DNA from: Cephalopachus bancanus
Taxonomy: Eukaryota; Chordata; Mammalia; Primates; Tarsiidae
Length of the DNA stretch: 64,000 nt
NCBI GenBank assembly: GCA_027257055.1
Contig: JAPVLO010000403.1
Location: 1,178,001 to 1,242,000, forward strand
Reading direction: 5' to 3'
Made by a program: the position numbers and the translations under genes. The notes below the pieces were generated by a model. That model saw only the letters and a list, made by a program, of their open reading frames with translations. It had not been told where the DNA came from and did no database searches. Of the stretch, positions 61,096 to 64,000 are shown piece after piece (positions within the stretch are counted from its first letter, which is position 1; each line of letters starts with the position of its first letter).

Positions 61096-61141
61096 GTGTG
61101 TGTGTGTGTGTGTGTTGTGTGTGTGTGTGTGTGTGTGTGTG
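61096..61141. repeat. (TG)n microsatellite
   Basis: About 22 TG units with one TTG break, taking the place of the Alu T-tail. Confidence 0.95.
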
Positions 61142-61411
61142 TTGGAGTCTCACTCTGTCGCCCAGATTGGAGTGCAGTGGCATGCTCCCGACCACCGCTG
61201 CCTCAACCTACTGGGCTCTGGCGATCCTTCCGTCTCAGCCTTCCAAGTAGCTGGAACTATAGGCGCGCACTACCACGACCGGCACATTTTTTATTTATTG
61301 TAGAGACAAAGTCTCGCCAAGCTGCCCAGGCGGGTCTCGAAGCCGCAGGCTCAGGCAATCCACTCGCCTCCTAAAGTGTTGAGATTACAGGCTGAGCCAC
61401 CGAACCCAGCC
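61142..61411 (-). mobile_element. Young Alu inside the LTR
   Basis: GTTGGAGTCTCACTCTGTCG to CCACCGAACCCAGCC. Confidence 0.92.
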
Positions 61412-61675
61412 GACTCTGTCGTCTTTCTTAACCTCTGTTGCTCTCTCTCAGGACCCTTAAGGCAGCTGCGCGGGCGCGGCAATGTACTTAATCCTGAATT
61501 GTACCCCACATCTTTAAGATAAAACAAAAGAATGCTCTCAAAAAAAAGTTTCTAATATCAAAGACTCAACGCTATAAAGGATGAGTTTCTGTTTGTTGAA
61601 CTGATTAGGATGTTGGCAGTCTGAGATTACTAGGGATTGAGAGTTTATAAATCAGAGGTTCTCAGCTTTTTAGTT

Positions 61676-62938
<1,263 letters not shown>

Positions 62939-62954
62939 AATCACTGTAAATTTT

Positions 62955-63190
62955 TTTTATCAATTTTTTTATTATGATTTTGTGGGGTACAGTTAAGGAT
63001 TAGGTGTTCAATTACGTTTCCTTCAGGCACCCTGTTGATAAGAGGTGTTTCCCCATCCCCAGACAGATATTTGCGACTGTTAATCCCATCCCCCCCCATA
63101 GTTTCCCAGTACCGTCAGTCGTTTTCTTATAGTATTGCATTGGATGTTCAAGGTCCATTATATCAGTGAGATCCTTGGATCTTTGTTTCT
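62955..63190 (-). mobile_element. 5'-truncated lineage-specific L1 3' end
   Basis: The complement reads ATAATGGACCTTGAACATCC and AATACTATAAGAAAACGACTG, parallel to the L1 tail at 60497-60535, and ends CTTAACTGTACCCCAC plus an A/T-rich tail. Flanked by AATCACTGTAAATTTT on both sides (from about 62939 and 63193). Confidence 0.78.
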
Positions 63191-63209
63191 GAATCACTGT
63201 AAATTTTAA

Positions 63210-63944
63210 AACTACCCTACATATTTCCAAAGGCTCCCTGGAGAAGGGGATACTACCCCAGTTGAGGATACTACTAGGCATTCTCAATCCCAGGTAAAAT
63301 GGTTTAACACCTTTTAATTAAAATCATTTAACTCATATCCAGGCTCCTCTCCGGAGCCTCTCAAGGGCAGGGTCGCATGAAGGCAAACATCCATCCCCTT
63401 ACCAGGGGAATTTGGTTTTCACTCCCATATTACCCATACTCTAGAAATTCCCTGAACCTTAGTCCAACCAGAGCAGCTCTGTTTTGAGCTGCTTTATACT
63501 TTGGGATTTCATGAGAAAAAAGGATTGTTAAAATGAATTTTAAAAGTCCAACAGATTACATATATGATCTAAGGTATCTCTTCTGGTGCCAAGAGTTTAT
63601 AATCCCAGTACTTCCCCATCGCCTCATCTGAAGAGAATTCATATTAACTTGGAAATCGGGTGGGTGTAGGAGGCATCCAGGCTGTTAAGTTATATACCAG
63701 CAGGATATCTCCTCAATATGTCAGGCCTTTGGGGCCCTTGGATATTGATCATTCCAATTTAGGAGAGTCCACGAGAGAAGGTGACATTCAGTCTGTGAAT
63801 TACCACCACTTTGGGTCTACTTGCTGATTATTTTTAGTTATACAGTAGAGCTATGTCCAGTTAGACTCCTCAGAAAATGTTTATGATTGATTTCTGGACT
63901 CTAGCATACAAATGGTCCTTCATCTTCTTAAGAGTTCTTTATGT
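63210..63944. other. Intergenic, unique
   Basis: Nothing recognised. Confidence 0.5.
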
Positions 63945-64000
63945 GGCTGGGTGTGGTGGCTCACCCCTGTAATCCCAACACTGTGGGAGGTGAGAGGATT
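63945..64000 (+). mobile_element. Alu, cut by window end
   Basis: GGCTGGGTGTGGTGGCTCACC start and 56 nt of left arm. Confidence 0.88.

Larger units (their letters stand above)
60721..61482 (+). mobile_element. Probable solo LTR of an endogenous retrovirus, with an Alu inside
   Basis: Starts TGTAGCAGCC and ends GCGCGGCA. TATAAATAAAG lies at about 60889 and AATAAA at about 61015, followed by ...CTCTCTCTCAGGACCC near the 3' end, an order typical of gammaretroviral-type LTRs. No internal region is present. Edges and target duplication are uncertain. Confidence 0.5.
60385..61550 (+). mobile_element. L1 3' end (lineage type), interrupted by an LTR
   Basis: ACTTTGCAGCAACTTGGATGG and CATATGTTCTCACTCATAAG are the standard end of L1 ORF2 and start of 3' UTR. 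After the interruption, AATGTACTTAATCCTGAATTGTACCCCAC and an A-rich end follow from 61483. Confidence 0.75.

Overview
The window is nuclear DNA from a primate. Three spliced protein-coding genes can be read exon by exon, and their products are close to the human proteins as I remember them: POLR3GL on the + strand, TXNIP on the - strand and HJV (hemojuvelin, RGMc) on the - strand. This gene set, order and relative orientation match the human 1q21.1 interval (POLR3GL - TXNIP - HJV). Every intron boundary I traced is GT...AG, and the reading frames close at 218, 391 and 423 codons. The animal is probably a strepsirrhine, most likely a lemur. The dominant SINE is a dimeric 7SL-derived Alu with an unusual consensus: a right arm ending in GTGGCCGGGAGCGGCCACTG, an A-tail preceded by CTCCAACTC, and a linker CTACAATAAATCAAAAAATT. 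Standard human AluS/AluY are not seen. The species call is inference; the Alu identity is read directly.

Layout. 1-6048: repeat-rich DNA, presumably the large first intron of POLR3GL (its 5' noncoding exon is not in the window), with Alus, a pyrimidine microsatellite and an old L1. 6049-10505: the coding exons and 3' end of POLR3GL, with a decayed mariner transposase in intron 2. 10506-26529: intergenic, with many Alus. 26530-31350: TXNIP on the - strand, including a 3' UTR that carries an Alu and a compact promoter with a carbohydrate response element, CCAAT boxes, a forkhead site and a TATA box. 31350-51060: intergenic, with dense Alu clusters, an old L1, a MER2-type transposon, MIRs and possible L2 remnants. 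About 51060-55410: HJV on the - strand, with a candidate muscle-type promoter. 55410-64000: intergenic, with L1 3' ends, a probable solo LTR and Alus.

The three genes do not form a pathway. POLR3GL is an RNA polymerase III subunit, TXNIP is a glucose-induced alpha-arrestin and thioredoxin inhibitor, and HJV is a GPI-anchored BMP co-receptor for hepcidin control. I found no tRNA, rRNA, snRNA, CRISPR array or prokaryotic system. Long open frames in the repeats are Alu or L1 shadows. I did not find a new biological system. The most useful leads are the inverted Alu pair flanking POLR3GL exon 3, the Alu in the TXNIP 3' UTR, the tandem Alu arrays with repeated target sites, and an LTR apparently inserted into a lineage-specific L1 tail. 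Repeat edges are read by eye and may be off by several bases.
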